From contig CACYKX010000010.1 of assembly GCA_902775075.1 (NCBI GenBank), positions 1 through 64,000 on the forward strand: DNA of 64,000 nt, in the 5' to 3' direction. Origin of the DNA: an uncultured Prevotellaceae bacterium (GTDB lineage Bacteria > Bacteroidota > Bacteroidia > Bacteroidales > Bacteroidaceae). Made by a program: the position numbers and the translations under genes. Below the pieces are notes generated by a model, which was not told the origin of the DNA, made no database searches, and saw only the letters and a program-made list of their open reading frames with translations. This document shows positions 1 to 9,100 of the stretch, piece after piece; within the stretch, counting starts at the first letter, position 1; the number at the start of each line of letters is the position of its first letter.

Positions 1-825
1 GTAAAAGGTTATTCTGACGATTTGGATGCCTTTGAGTCGTTTTTTAAGAAATCTGACACTCTAAATTCTTGGGAATCAGTCGACGCCGATGTCGTACGGG
101 ATTGGGTGGAATCTATGATGGATGCCGGAAGTTCTGTAGCCTCGATAAATCGAAGGCTAAGCGCTTTGCGCTCCTTTTATAATTTCGCTGTTTCTCGTAA
201 TATAATAAGGTCTAATCCTGCTCGCTTTGTCCGTGGCCTCAAACAAGGCCGTCCTCTTCCTCAATTTCTAAAAGAAAAGGAGATGGATGCTCTTTTGGAT
301 GAACGTATGTGGGATATGGATGATTATGAGGATGTCTTGTTTCGTACAATTATAATGACATTTTATGAGACTGGCGTTAGATTGTCGGAATTGATTGGTT
401 TGGATGATTCTTCTGTGAATCTGACAAATCGAGAAATAAAGGTTACCGGCAAGAGAAATAAACAACGTATAATACCTTTGGGTGAAGAACTTTTGTTGAC
501 TCTTCAGGGGTATATGAACTTTAGAAATTCTAAAATATCACGTAAAAGTGATGCTGTGTTTCTCTCTGTGAAGGGGGATAGACTTAAAAGCTATCAAGTT
601 CAATACGGGGTTAAAAAGAATTTGTCACGGGTTTGCTCTTTAAAAGAACGAACTCCTCATGTATTGAGGCATTCTTTTGCAACGGCAATGCTGAACCATG
701 AGGCGGGGCTTGAAAGTTTGAAAAAGCTGTTAGGGCATGCGAGTCTTACAACAACAGAGATTTATACGCATACAACCTTTGAACAGCTTAAAAAAGTTTA
801 TAAGAATGCCCACCCGCGGGCTTAA
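1..825 (+). CDS. xerC: Tyrosine recombinase, XerC/XerD family (5' end outside window)
   Basis: The frame is open from base 1, so the gene begins upstream; a TTG at 22 is only an internal codon. Seen: the catalytic set of tyrosine recombinases, with Arg in the GVRLSE motif, Lys in the TGKRNKQR beta-hairpin, His-x-x-Arg in HVLRHS, His in LLGHAS and the nucleophile Tyr in TEIYTHT near the C-terminus. The N-terminal part has the SAM-like DNA-binding fold typical of Xer (SINRRLSALRSFYNF). Family knowledge: Xer proteins resolve chromosome dimers at dif. Inference: housekeeping rather than integrase, because it precedes hpf by 25 bases in a core locus and no att repeats or phage genes are seen. XerC versus XerD cannot be decided here. 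Confidence 0.88.
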   Translation, partial: VKGYSDDLDAFESFFKKSDTLNSWESVDADVVRDWVESMMDAGSSVASINRRLSALRSFYNFAVSRNIIRSNPARFVRGLKQGRPLPQFLKEKEMDALLDERMWDMDDYEDVLFRTIIMTFYETGVRLSELIGLDDSSVNLTNREIKVTGKRNKQRIIPLGEELLLTLQGYMNFRNSKISRKSDAVFLSVKGDRLKSYQVQYGVKKNLSRVCSLKERTPHVLRHSFATAMLNHEAGLESLKKLLGHASLTTTEIYTHTTFEQLKKVYKNAHPRA

Positions 826-850
826 CCTTTAATAAAATAAGGAGGTCATT

Positions 851-1150
851 ATGGAAATTAGAATTAAATCGATTCATTTCGATGCCACTGAGAAATTACA
901 GGCGTTTATCGAAAAGAAAACAGCCAAGTTGGAAAAATCATTTGAAGATATACAGAAAGTAGAGGTGCAATTAAAAGTCGTTAAGCCTGCTACCGCATTG
1001 AATAAAGAAACTTCTATTACGGTTGATGTCCCTGGTAATACATTGCATGTGACAAAGACATGTGACACTTTTGAAGAGGGAGTTGATCAGAGTGTGGATG
1101 CGTTGAAGGTTCAATTGACTAAATACAAAGAAAAAATACGTAATCATTAA
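851..1150 (+). CDS. hpf: Ribosome hibernation promoting factor, short HPF/RaiA type
   Basis: The 99-residue protein starts MEIRIKSIHFDATEKLQ and has the beta-alpha-beta layout of HPF/YfiA with a basic lysine-rich helix (EKKTAKLEKSF). It lacks the C-terminal dimerisation domain of long HPF. Family role: binds the 30S decoding region in stationary phase and blocks mRNA and tRNA binding. It follows the recombinase gene by 25 bases and is probably cotranscribed with it. The start is unusual for this genome: a full AAGGAGG at 839-845 lies five bases before the ATG, whereas most neighbours have no Shine-Dalgarno sequence. Confidence 0.9.
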   Translation: MEIRIKSIHFDATEKLQAFIEKKTAKLEKSFEDIQKVEVQLKVVKPATALNKETSITVDVPGNTLHVTKTCDTFEEGVDQSVDALKVQLTKYKEKIRNH

Positions 1151-1167
1151 AAAAAACACGAAAAAGT

Positions 1168-1199
1168 TTTGGTGATTAAAAAAATAATTCGTATCTTTG
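1168..1199 (+). promoter_or_regulatory. Bacteroidetes-type promoter for the tRNA-tuf operon
   Basis: TTTG at 1168-1171 and TATCTTTG at 1192-1199 are separated by 20 bases, matching the -33/-7 consensus of the Bacteroidetes primary sigma factor. The predicted start is about 1206, roughly 45 bases before the first tRNA. No terminator is seen between the tRNAs and tuf, so this promoter probably drives both. Confidence 0.75.
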
Positions 1200-1249
1200 C
1201 AGCCGTTTTACAACAGGTCTTAAAAGCCGATTGTCGGCTGCATAGATTT

Positions 1250-1323
1250 GCCTCTTTAGCTCAGTTGGCCAGAGCACGTGATTTGTAATCTCGGGGTCGT
1301 TGGTTCGAATCCGACAAGAGGCT
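1250..1323 (+). tRNA. tRNA-Thr (anticodon TGT)
   Basis: Acceptor GCCTCTT pairs with AAGAGGC at 1316-1322. The D-arm GCTCAGTTGGCCAGAGC, an anticodon loop TTTGTAA and a T-arm with GGTTCGAATCC are visible. Anticodon TGT reads ACA-type threonine codons. CCA is not encoded after the discriminator T. One T-T mismatch sits in the anticodon stem. Confidence 0.93.
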
Positions 1324-1328
1324 CAAAA

Positions 1329-1410
1329 GGGTAGTTTCCAGAGTGGCCAAATGGGGCAGACTGTAAATCTGCTGCTTCTAGCTTCGGTGGTTCGAATCCA
1401 TCACTACCCA
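1329..1410 (+). tRNA. tRNA-Tyr (anticodon GTA)
   Basis: Acceptor GGGTAGT pairs with ACTACCC at 1403-1409. The 82-base length and long variable arm (GCTTCTAGCTTC region) mark a type II tRNA. The anticodon loop is CTGTAAA with GTA. CCA is not encoded. It lies five bases after tRNA-Thr. Confidence 0.93.
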
Positions 1411-1415
1411 CATTT

Positions 1416-1488
1416 GCGGAAATAGCTCAGTTGATAGAGCACTAGCCTTCCAAGCTGGGGGTCGCGGGTTTGAGCCCCGTTTTCCGCT
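1416..1488 (+). tRNA. tRNA-Gly (anticodon TCC)
   Basis: Acceptor GCGGAAA pairs with TTTCCGC at 1481-1487. The anticodon loop CTTCCAA gives TCC, reading GGA/GGG glycine codons. The T-arm reads GCGGGTTTGAGCCCCGT. CCA is not encoded. It lies five bases after tRNA-Tyr. Confidence 0.93.
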
Positions 1489-1496
1489 CTAACGAT

Positions 1497-1568
<72 letters not shown>

Positions 1569-1642
1569 CTGCATAGGTCTTTTAGCATCTTGGCAGAAAA
1601 ACATTATTGATAAATCATTTATTTAAATAAAAAAGAAAAGCT

Positions 1643-2839
1643 ATGGCTAAGGAAGAATTCGTACGTACCAAACCGCACGTTAATATTGGTACAATCGGTC
1701 ATGTTGACCACGGTAAAACAACTCTTACTGCTGCAATTTCTAAAGTTTTGAATGAGAAACTTGGTACAGCTGAAGATGTTAAGTCTTTCGATCAGATTGA
1801 TAATGCTCCTGAGGAGAAAGAGCGTGGTATTACTATTAATACTGCTCACATCGAGTATGAAACTGCAAAGCGTCACTACGCACACGTTGACTGTCCGGGT
1901 CACGCTGACTATGTAAAGAACATGGTTACTGGTGCTGCTCAGATGGATGGTGCAATCTTGGTAGTTGCTGCAACTGATGGTCCTATGCCTCAGACACGTG
2001 AGCACGTACTTTTGGCACGTCAGGTAAATGTTCCTCGTTTGGTCGTTTTCTTGAATAAGTGTGATATGGTTGACGATGAGGAGATGCTTGAACTCGTTGA
2101 AATGGAAGTTCATGAGATCCTTGATCAGTATGGCTATGAGGAGGATACTCCAATCGTTCGTGGTTCTGCACTCGGTGCTTTGAACGATGTTGATAAGTGG
2201 GTTGACTCTGTTGTTAAATTGATGGACACTGTAGATGAGTGGATTCAGGAGCCAGAGCGTGAGGTTGATAAGCCTTTCTTGATGCCTGTTGAGGACGTAT
2301 TCTCTATCACTGGTCGTGGTACTGTAGCTACAGGTCGTATTGAAACTGGTAGATGTAAGGTCGGTGACGAAGTTCAGTTGCTCGGTCTTGGTGAAGATAA
2401 GAAGTCAGTTATTACTGGTGTTGAGATGTTCCGTAAGACATTGCCAGAAGGTGAAGCTGGTGATAACGTAGGTTTGCTTCTCCGTGGTATCGATAAGGAA
2501 GAGGTTAAGCGTGGTATGGTTGTTGTACATCCAGGTGCTATCACTCCTCATGATCACTTCAAGGCTTCTATCTACGTATTGAAGAAAGAAGAGGGTGGTC
2601 GTCATACTCCATTCGGTAACAAGTATCGTCCTCAGTTCTATCTCCGTACTATGGACTGTACTGGTGAGATTAAGCTTCCAGAAGGTGTAGAAATGGTTAT
2701 GCCTGGTGATAACGTTGAGATCGAGGTTGAACTTATCTACAAGGTTGCTTTGAACGAGGGTCTTCGCTTCGCTATTCGTGAAGGTGGTCGTACCGTTGGT
2801 TCTGGTCAGATTACTGCAATTCTTGACGATATCAAGTAA
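1643..2839 (+). CDS. tuf: Elongation factor Tu
   Basis: The 398-residue GTPase delivers aminoacyl-tRNA to the ribosome A site. Seen: P-loop GHVDHGKT at residues 19-26, switch [14 protein letters not shown], and NKCD for guanine specificity, followed by beta-barrel domains II and III ending in [13 protein letters not shown]. Length is normal for the family. The start at 1643 follows an A-rich leader without Shine-Dalgarno. Placement between a tRNA cluster and tRNA-Trp-secE-nusG is the common bacterial tuf arrangement. No second tuf copy follows fusA in this window. Confidence 0.98.
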   Translation: MAKEEFVRTKPHVNIGTIGHVDHGKTTLTAAISKVLNEKLGTAEDVKSFDQIDNAPEEKERGITINTAHIEYETAKRHYAHVDCPGHADYVKNMVTGAAQMDGAILVVAATDGPMPQTREHVLLARQVNVPRLVVFLNKCDMVDDEEMLELVEMEVHEILDQYGYEEDTPIVRGSALGALNDVDKWVDSVVKLMDTVDEWIQEPEREVDKPFLMPVEDVFSITGRGTVATGRIETGRCKVGDEVQLLGLGEDKKSVITGVEMFRKTLPEGEAGDNVGLLLRGIDKEEVKRGMVVVHPGAITPHDHFKASIYVLKKEEGGRHTPFGNKYRPQFYLRTMDCTGEIKLPEGVEMVMPGDNVEIEVELIYKVALNEGLRFAIREGGRTVGSGQITAILDDIK

Positions 2840-2854
2840 TTAAAATATACATTT

Positions 2855-2882
2855 AGTCTCCGCTCTTTGCGGAACGGAGACT
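2855..2882 (+). other. Hairpin between tuf and tRNA-Trp, no T-tract
   Basis: AGTCTCCG at 2855-2862 pairs with CGGAGACT at 2875-2882 around a 12-base loop. There is no following T-run, and the tRNA begins five bases later. It is therefore more likely an mRNA 3'-end or tRNA-processing structure than a rho-independent terminator (inference). Confidence 0.5.
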
Positions 2883-2886
2883 ATCT

Positions 2887-2959
2887 ACGGGTTTAGCTCA
2901 GTTGGTAGAGCACTGGTCTCCAAAACCAGGTGTCGAGAGTTCGAGTCTTTCAACCCGTG
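2887..2959 (+). tRNA. tRNA-Trp (anticodon CCA)
   Basis: Acceptor ACGGGTT pairs with AACCCGT at 2952-2958, discriminator G. The anticodon loop TCTCCAAAA region gives CCA for UGG. The D-arm GCTCAGTTGGTAGAGC is canonical. It sits between tuf and secE, a widely conserved order. Confidence 0.94.
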
Positions 2960-2975
2960 CTAATTGATAAACAAT

Positions 2976-3167
2976 ATGCTTAATAAGATAGTAAATTCTT
3001 GCAAAGCTTGTTTTGATGAGCTTGCGCATAAAACTACTTGGCCGACACCTCGTGAATTGACTCACAGCGCAGTGGTTGTTTTATCTGCTTCCCTTGTCAT
3101 TGCTCTGGTAGTATTCGCTATGGATTCAGCTTTTAGTTGGATTATGGGTGTTGTTTATCCAGGTTAA
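2976..3167 (+). CDS. secE: Preprotein translocase subunit SecE
   Basis: The 63-residue protein starts MLNKIVNSCKACFDEL. It carries the SecE amphipathic motif (HKTTWPTPRELTHSA) and a single transmembrane helix from about residue 32 to 55. Family role: stabilises SecY in the inner-membrane SecYEG channel. An upstream in-frame TTG at 2964 lies almost directly against the tRNA, so the ATG at 2976 is preferred. nusG follows by 12 bases, the near-universal secE-nusG pair. Confidence 0.94.
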   Translation: MLNKIVNSCKACFDELAHKTTWPTPRELTHSAVVVLSASLVIALVVFAMDSAFSWIMGVVYPG

Positions 3168-3179
3168 TATTAAAGGAAA

Positions 3180-3725
3180 ATGGCAGAATTAGGAAATAAA
3201 TGGTATGTGTTTAAGGCTGTTAGCGGTAAAGAAGCTAAGTTGAAAGAATATATCGAGGCTGAGATGAAACATAATGATTTGCTGGCATCTCATGTTTCTC
3301 AGGTTTTGATTCCTTTGGAGAAACATGCTTCAATGCGTGCTGGTAAACGTGTGGTTAAGGAAAAGGTTTCTTTGCCTGGCTATGTTTTTATTGAAGCTAA
3401 TCTTCAAGGTGATGTCGCTTCAACCTTGAGATTTATGCCTAATTGTTTAGGAGTCTTAGGTGGACTTGATAATCCTACTCCAGTTCCTCAGTCTGATATC
3501 AATAGAATGTTAGGTACTGCTGAGGAAACTGAAATCGAAGAAAATCTTGATATTCCATATGTAGTAGATGAAACTGTTAAGGTTATTGATGGTCCTTTCA
3601 GTGGCTTTAGTGGTGTAATCGAAGAGGTTAATGCTGAAAAGCATAAACTGAAAGTTATGGTGAAGATTTTTGGTCGTAAGACTCCATTGGAATTAGGTTA
3701 TATGCAAGTTGAAAAAGAAGGATAA
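3180..3725 (+). CDS. nusG: Transcription termination/antitermination factor NusG
   Basis: The 181-residue protein has an N-terminal NGN domain (KWYVFKAVSGKEAKLKEYI) and a C-terminal KOW domain beginning VKVIDGPFSGFSGVIEEV. NusG binds the RNA polymerase clamp and couples it to Rho or to the ribosome through S10. The length is typical of a housekeeping NusG rather than the specialised UpxY/LoaP antiterminators common in Bacteroidales capsule loci, and the secE neighbour agrees. Confidence 0.96.
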   Translation: MAELGNKWYVFKAVSGKEAKLKEYIEAEMKHNDLLASHVSQVLIPLEKHASMRAGKRVVKEKVSLPGYVFIEANLQGDVASTLRFMPNCLGVLGGLDNPTPVPQSDINRMLGTAEETEIEENLDIPYVVDETVKVIDGPFSGFSGVIEEVNAEKHKLKVMVKIFGRKTPLELGYMQVEKEG

Positions 3726-3750
3726 ACTTGGTGTTACGATAGTTTGTCCT

Positions 3751-3789
3751 AATATGGCTAAAAGGGCTTCCACTTTTATAGCTTATATT
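3751..3789 (+). promoter_or_regulatory. Imperfect hairpin in the rplK leader
   Basis: TAAAAG at 3759-3764 pairs with CTTTTA at 3773-3778. Flanking AATAT and ATATT arms extend the stem with bulges. It lies in the 90-base gap between nusG and rplK. In E. coli, L1 represses translation of rplK-rplA from a leader site, so this is a candidate position for an analogous control. No L1 motif was verified. Confidence 0.3.
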
Positions 3790-3815
3790 AATCAATTAAT
3801 TTATTAACAAAAGAA

Positions 3816-4256
3816 ATGGCTAAAGAAGTTGCTGGATTAATCAAATTACAGATTAAAGGTGGCGCTGCAAATCCTTCTCCTCCAGTAGGACCTGCTCTGG
3901 GTTCTAAGGGTATCAATATTATGGGATTCTGCAAAGAATTTAACGCCCGTACCCAGGATAAGGCTGGTAAGGTCTTACCAGTTGTTATTACGTACTATAC
4001 TGATAAGTCATTTGATTTCATCATTAAGACTCCACCTGCAGCTGTTCAGTTGAAAGATGCTGCTAAGGTAAAGAAGGGTTCTGGTCAGCCTAATCGTCAG
4101 AAGGTTGCTACAATTACTTGGGATCAGGTAAAGGCTATCGCTGAGGATAAAATGAAAGACTTGAATTGCTTTACTGTTGAGTCTGCAATGAGATTGATTG
4201 CTGGTACAGCTCGTAGTATGGGTATTTCTGTAAAAGGGGACTTCCCTGGTAAATAA
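3816..4256 (+). CDS. rplK: 50S ribosomal protein L11
   Basis: The 146-residue protein starts [28 protein letters not shown], with the proline-rich N-terminal domain that contacts the GTPase-associated 23S rRNA. The C-terminal domain ends in [10 protein letters not shown]. It is a component of the L11 stalk base, with rplA, rplJ and rplL following in the conserved order. Confidence 0.98.
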   Translation: MAKEVAGLIKLQIKGGAANPSPPVGPALGSKGINIMGFCKEFNARTQDKAGKVLPVVITYYTDKSFDFIIKTPPAAVQLKDAAKVKKGSGQPNRQKVATITWDQVKAIAEDKMKDLNCFTVESAMRLIAGTARSMGISVKGDFPGK

Positions 4257-4277
4257 TTTAAAACTTCAATTAAGAAA

Positions 4278-4976
4278 ATGAGTAAACTGACAAAAAATCA
4301 AAAATCAGTAGCTGATAAAGTTGAAGCAGGGAAGGCATACACATTGAAAGAGGCTGCAGAGTTAGTAAAGGAGATTACTACTACTAAGTTTGATGCATCT
4401 CTTGATATTGATGTACGTCTAGGTGTAGATCCACGTAAAGCTAACCAGATGGTTCGTGGCGTTGTTTCATTGCCAAATGGTACCGGTAAGGTTACTCGTG
4501 TTCTTGCACTTTGTACTCCTGATCAGGAAGCTGCTGCTAAAGAAGCAGGTGCTGATTACGTTGGTCTTGACGAGTATGTTGAAAAGATCAAAGGTGGTTG
4601 GACAGATGTTGATGTAATTATCACAATGCCTTCTTGTATGGGTAAAATCGGACCTTTAGGTCGTGTGTTAGGTCCTCGCGGACTTATGCCTAACCCTAAG
4701 AGTGGCACTGTTACAATGGATGTTGCTAAGGCAGTTAAGGATGTAAAGCAGGGTAAGATTGATTTCAAAGTTGATAAGGCTGGTATTATCCATACTTCAA
4801 TTGGTAAGATTTCTATGTCTGCTGATCAAATCTACGGTAACGCAAAAGAGTTTATCTCTACTGTTATTCGTTTGAAACCTGCTGCTGCAAAGGGTACATA
4901 CCTTAAGAGTATCTTCCTTTCTAGCACTATGAGTAAGGGTATCAAGATTGATCCTAAATCAGTTGAAACACTCTAA
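4278..4976 (+). CDS. rplA: 50S ribosomal protein L1
   Basis: The 232-residue protein carries the L1 signature around [20 protein letters not shown], which forms the rRNA- and mRNA-binding surface. It is the mobile L1 stalk protein at the E site and a likely translational repressor of its own operon by analogy with E. coli. It starts 21 bases after rplK. Confidence 0.98.
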   Translation: MSKLTKNQKSVADKVEAGKAYTLKEAAELVKEITTTKFDASLDIDVRLGVDPRKANQMVRGVVSLPNGTGKVTRVLALCTPDQEAAAKEAGADYVGLDEYVEKIKGGWTDVDVIITMPSCMGKIGPLGRVLGPRGLMPNPKSGTVTMDVAKAVKDVKQGKIDFKVDKAGIIHTSIGKISMSADQIYGNAKEFISTVIRLKPAAAKGTYLKSIFLSSTMSKGIKIDPKSVETL

Positions 4977-4988
4977 AAGTTTGTAAAG

Positions 4989-5507
4989 ATGAAGAAAGAA
5001 GAAAAAGATACTATTGTAACCGAGCTTGGTCAGAAGTTGGCTGAATATCCTCATTTCTATCTTGTAGATGTTACAGGTTTAGATGCTGAGGCAACTAGTA
5101 AGCTTCGTCGTAAGTGTTTCCAGAGCGAAATTAAAATGGTTGTTGTTAAAAACAAACTTTTGATTAAGGCTTTGGATGCTTCAGAGGTCGATTTTGAACC
5201 TTTGTATGCAAGTTTAAAGGGTAATACTGCTGTTATGTTTGCACAGACAGCTAATGTTCCTGCTAAACTTTTGAAGGATTATAAGAAGGAAGGTATTCCT
5301 GCCCTTAAAGCTGCTTATGCAGAGGAAAGCTTCTATGTTGGAGCTGATAAACTGGATGAGCTTGCTGCTCTTAAGAGTAAGAACGAAGTTATTGCAGAGA
5401 TTGTTACTTTGTTGCAGTCTCCAGCGAAGAATGTCGTATCTGCTCTTCAGTCAGGTGCAAACACTATTCATGGTGTGCTTAAGACATTAGGCGAGCGTCC
5501 TGAGTAA
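4989..5507 (+). CDS. rplJ: 50S ribosomal protein L10
   Basis: The 172-residue protein has the L10 N-terminal rRNA-binding domain (KLRRKCFQSEIKMVVVKNKLLIKALD) and a C-terminal helix (NVVSALQSGANTIHGVLKTL) that binds L7/L12 dimers. It starts 12 bases after rplA. No separate L10-binding leader is apparent in that short gap. Confidence 0.97.
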   Translation: MKKEEKDTIVTELGQKLAEYPHFYLVDVTGLDAEATSKLRRKCFQSEIKMVVVKNKLLIKALDASEVDFEPLYASLKGNTAVMFAQTANVPAKLLKDYKKEGIPALKAAYAEESFYVGADKLDELAALKSKNEVIAEIVTLLQSPAKNVVSALQSGANTIHGVLKTLGERPE

Positions 5508-5562
5508 TTTTTAATGTCACATCAAAATTAAAGTATAAACAAAATTAAATTTTTAGAATAAA

Positions 5563-5985
5563 ATGGCAGACGTAAAAGCTATTGCAGAAGAATTAGTAAA
5601 TCTTACTGTTAAGGAAGTTAATGAGTTGGCAACAGTCCTGAAGGACGAGTATGGTATTGAGCCTGCTGCTGCAGCTGTTGCTGTAGCTGCTGGTCCTGCT
5701 ATTGAGCCTGCTGCTGCAGCTGTTGCTGTAGCTGCTGGTCCTGCAGCAGGTGGCGCAGCCGCTGCTGAGGAGAAGTCAGAGTTCGATGTTGAGCTTACTG
5801 ACGCTGGTGCAAACAAGCTTAAGGTTGTTAAGGCTGTTAAGGAGGCTTGTGGTCTTGGTTTGAAGGAAGCTAAGGATCTTGTTGATGCTGCTCCTGCTGT
5901 AATTAAGGAAGGTGTTGCTAAGGACGAGGCTGAGAACTTGAAGAAGACTATCGAGGCTGAGGGTGCTAAGGTAACTCTTAAGTAA
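5563..5985 (+). CDS. rplL: 50S ribosomal protein L7/L12 with lengthened hinge
   Basis: The N-terminal dimerisation domain ([22 protein letters not shown]) leads into an Ala/Pro hinge and then the C-terminal domain that recruits GTPases ([24 protein letters not shown]). At 140 residues it is about 15 longer than the roughly 125 I expect for Bacteroidales L7/L12. The excess is exactly one extra copy of a 15-residue hinge segment ([15 protein letters not shown]), encoded by a perfect 45-bp tandem duplication. The frame is preserved, so a functional protein with a longer flexible linker is likely. Confidence 0.97.
   Translation: MADVKAIAEELVNLTVKEVNELATVLKDEYGIEPAAAAVAVAAGPAIEPAAAAVAVAAGPAAGGAAAAEEKSEFDVELTDAGANKLKVVKAVKEACGLGLKEAKDLVDAAPAVIKEGVAKDEAENLKKTIEAEGAKVTLK
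5655..5744 (+). repeat. Perfect 45-bp tandem duplication in the rplL hinge
   Basis: Bases 5655-5699 and 5700-5744 are identical over 45 bases. Each copy is 15 codons and in frame. Zero divergence, including at third positions, suggests recent origin by slippage or unequal exchange, or an assembly artefact. Confidence 0.9.
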
Positions 5986-5996
5986 TTAGAGCCTAA

Positions 5997-6072
5997 TGGA
6001 GTAGTTCCTACTCCAATTCATATATGGTTAGGATTTGCCAAGTAGGTATGTCCTAACCATTTTGTGTCTTTT
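5997..6072 (+). promoter_or_regulatory. Two-hairpin attenuator-like element between rplL and rpoB
   Basis: Hairpin 1: TGGAGTAG at 5997-6004 pairs with CTACTCCA at 6008-6015. Hairpin 2: ATGGTTAGGA at 6024-6033 pairs with TCCTAACCAT at 6051-6060, followed by an interrupted T-rich run to about 6072. E. coli has a partial terminator at the equivalent rplL-rpoB junction. The imperfect T-tract fits partial rather than full termination (inference). Confidence 0.6.
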
Positions 6073-6128
6073 GGCACTTGATATAAAACTGTTTTATTCA
6101 GATTAATAACACTGTTCAATTTCTTCTA

Positions 6129-9100
6129 ATGACAAAATTAGTTAATAATAGAATTAACTTCGCAAGCGTACATAATCCGTATCCATATCCGGATTTTCTC
6201 GATGTGCAGTTAAAGTCTTTCAGAGATTTCTTACAGTTGGATACTCCGCCTGAGGAACGTAAGAACGACGGCTTATACAAAGTGTTCGCTGAGAATTTTC
6301 CAATTACCGATACGCGTAATAATTTCGTTCTTGAGTTCTTGGATTACTATATTGATCCTCCTCGTTATTCTATTGATGAATGTCTCGAGCGTGGCTTGAC
6401 TTATAGTGTACCTTTAAAGGCTAAGATGAAACTGTATTGTACTGATCCTGATCATGAGGATTTTGGTACATTTATTCAGGATGTCTTCTTAGGAACCATC
6501 CCTTATATGACAGAAAACGGCACTTTTGTCATTAATGGTGCTGAACGTGTTGTTGTTGCTCAGTTGCATCGTTCTCCTGGTGTCTTCTTTGGCCAGGGTG
6601 TACATGCAAATGGTACTGTTCTTTATTCTGCTCGTATTATTCCTTTCAAGGGTAGCTGGATTGAGTTCGCAACTGACATTAATAGTGTCATGTATGCTTA
6701 TATTGATCGTAAGAAGAAGTTGCCAGTTACAACTTTGTTGCGTGCTATTGGCTTTGAGCAGGATAAGGATATTCTTCAGATCTTCGACCTTGCAGAGGAG
6801 GTTAAGGTTAATAAGAAGAATATGAAGGCTGCTATTGGTCGTAAATTGGCAGCTCGTGTCCTCAAAAGCTGGAATGAGGATTTCGTTGATGAAGATACCG
6901 GTGAAGTTGTTTCCATCGAACGTAATGAGGTTATTATGGAACGCGAAACCGAGTTGACAGAAGATAATATTGAAGAAATCCTTGAAAGTGGTGCTTCTAC
7001 AGTTCTTCTTCATAAGGATGAGGAGGCTGCTAATAAGTATTCTATTATCTTTAATACTTTGGCAAAGGACCCAAGTAATTCTGAAAAGGAGGCTGTAAAT
7101 TATATCTATAGACAGTTGAGAAATGCTGATCCTGCAGATGATGCTAGTGCACGCGAGGTGTTCCAGAATCTGTTCTTCTCTGATAAGAGATATGATTTGG
7201 GAGAAGTAGGTCGTTATAGAATTAATAAGAAACTTGGCTTGGATATCGATTCTGATACTCGTGTCCTTACAAAGGAAGACATTATTGAGATTATAAAGTA
7301 TCTCATTAAACTTATTAACTCGAATGCTACTGTTGATGATATTGACCACTTGTCAAATCGTCGTGTTAGAACTGTTGGTGAGCAGCTTGCTAACCAATTC
7401 TCTATTGGTTTGGCTCGAATGAGTCGTACTATTAGAGAGAGAATGAATGTTCGCGATAATGAGGTGTTTACTCCAACAGATTTGATCAATGCTAAGACGA
7501 TCTCTAGCGTTATAAATTCTTTCTTTGGAACTAACCCTTTGAGTCAGTTTATGGATCAGACTAACCCTTTGGCTGAGGTTACGCACAAACGTCGTTTGTC
7601 TGCGTTAGGTCCTGGTGGTTTGTCTCGTGAGCGTGCTGGATTCGAGGTTCGTGATGTGCATTATACACATTATGGTCGTCTTTGTCCTATTGAAAGTCCT
7701 GAGGGTCCTAACATTGGTTTGATTTCTTCATTATGTGTCTATGCTACTATTAATGAATTAGGCTTTATTGAGACACCTTATCGTAAGGTTACAGATGGTG
7801 TCGTTGATATGTCTAATGATGATGTTGTCTTCTTGACTGCTGAAGAAGAGGATGGAAAACTTGTTGCTCAAGGTAATGCTCCTTTAAATGAGGATGGCAC
7901 ATTTATTCGTAGTGTTGTACACTGTCGTGAAAATGCTGATTTCCCTGTTGTAGAACCTACACAGGTTGATTATATGGATGTTGCTCCACAGCAGATCGCA
8001 TCTGTTTCTGCATCGTTGATTCCTTTCTTGGAGCATGATGATGGTCACCGTGCTTTGATGGGTTGTAATATGATGCGTCAGGCTGTTCCATTGCTTCATA
8101 ATGATGCTCCAATCGTTGGAACTGGTTTGGAGAAACAGGTTTGTGAGGATTCTCGTACTCAGGTAACTGCTGAGGGTGAGGGTGTTATTGAGTATGTTGA
8201 TGCAACTACAATTCGTATCCTTTATGATCGTACAGAGGAAGAAGAGTTTGTAAGTTTTGAACCTGCTCTTAAGGAATATAGAATTCCTAAGTTCCGTAGG
8301 ACAAACCAAAACATGACAATAGACTTGCGTCCTATTTGTAATAAGGGACAAAGAGTGAAGAAGGGTGATATCTTGACAGAGGGTTATGCAACAGAAAATG
8401 GTGAATTAGCTTTAGGTCGTAACCTTCTTGTTGCTTATATCCCTTGGAAGGGTTATAACTACGAGGATGCTGTAGTTATTTCTGAACGTATGGTACGTGA
8501 GGATGTCCTGACTTCTGTACATGTGGATGAGTATTCTCTTGATGTTCGTGAGACAAAGAGAGGTACAGAGGAGTTTACTTCTGATATTCCTAATGTTAGT
8601 GAAGAGGCTACTAAAGATCTTGATGATAATGGTATCATACGTGTTGGTGCGCGTGTAGAACCTGGTGATATCTTGATCGGTAAGATTTCTCCAAAGGGTG
8701 AGAGTGATCCTTCTCCAGAAGAGAAGTTGCTTCGTGCTATCTTCGGTGATAAAGCTGGTGATGTTAAGGACTCTTCTTTGAAAGCTAATCCTTCTTTGAG
8801 TGGTGTCGTAATTGACAAGAAGTTGTTCTCTAGAGCTGTTAAGACTCGCGAGTCTAAGAAGCAGGATAAGATAATCCTTGCTAAGATTGATGAGGAATAT
8901 GAGGCTAAAGATAATGACTTAAAGGATATCTTGGTTGATAAACTTTTGACTCTCACTGAGGGAAAAACTTGTCAGGGCGTTAAGGATTATAGTGGTGCAG
9001 AGGTTATTACCAAGGGTAGTAAGTTTACAGCACCTGCTTTGAAGAATCTGGAATATGATGGTATTCAAAGTAATGATTGGACTGAAGATGAGCATGTAAA

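Noticed and set aside
1..825. Xer-type recombinase as sign of a mobile element next to tRNA genes
   Set aside because: Core neighbours (hpf, tRNAs, tuf), no att repeats, no cargo or phage genes; fits a chromosomal Xer protein.
1619..2113. 164-codon frame antisense to tuf
   Set aside because: Mirror of the highly biased tuf codons; no independent start signals.
6489..7349. 286-codon frame antisense to rpoB
   Set aside because: Lies wholly opposite rpoB, has Asn/Ile-rich composition expected of a reversed codon pattern, no promoter, no family likeness.
8459..8956. 165-codon Ser-rich frame antisense to rpoB
   Set aside because: Low-complexity shadow of the opposite strand.
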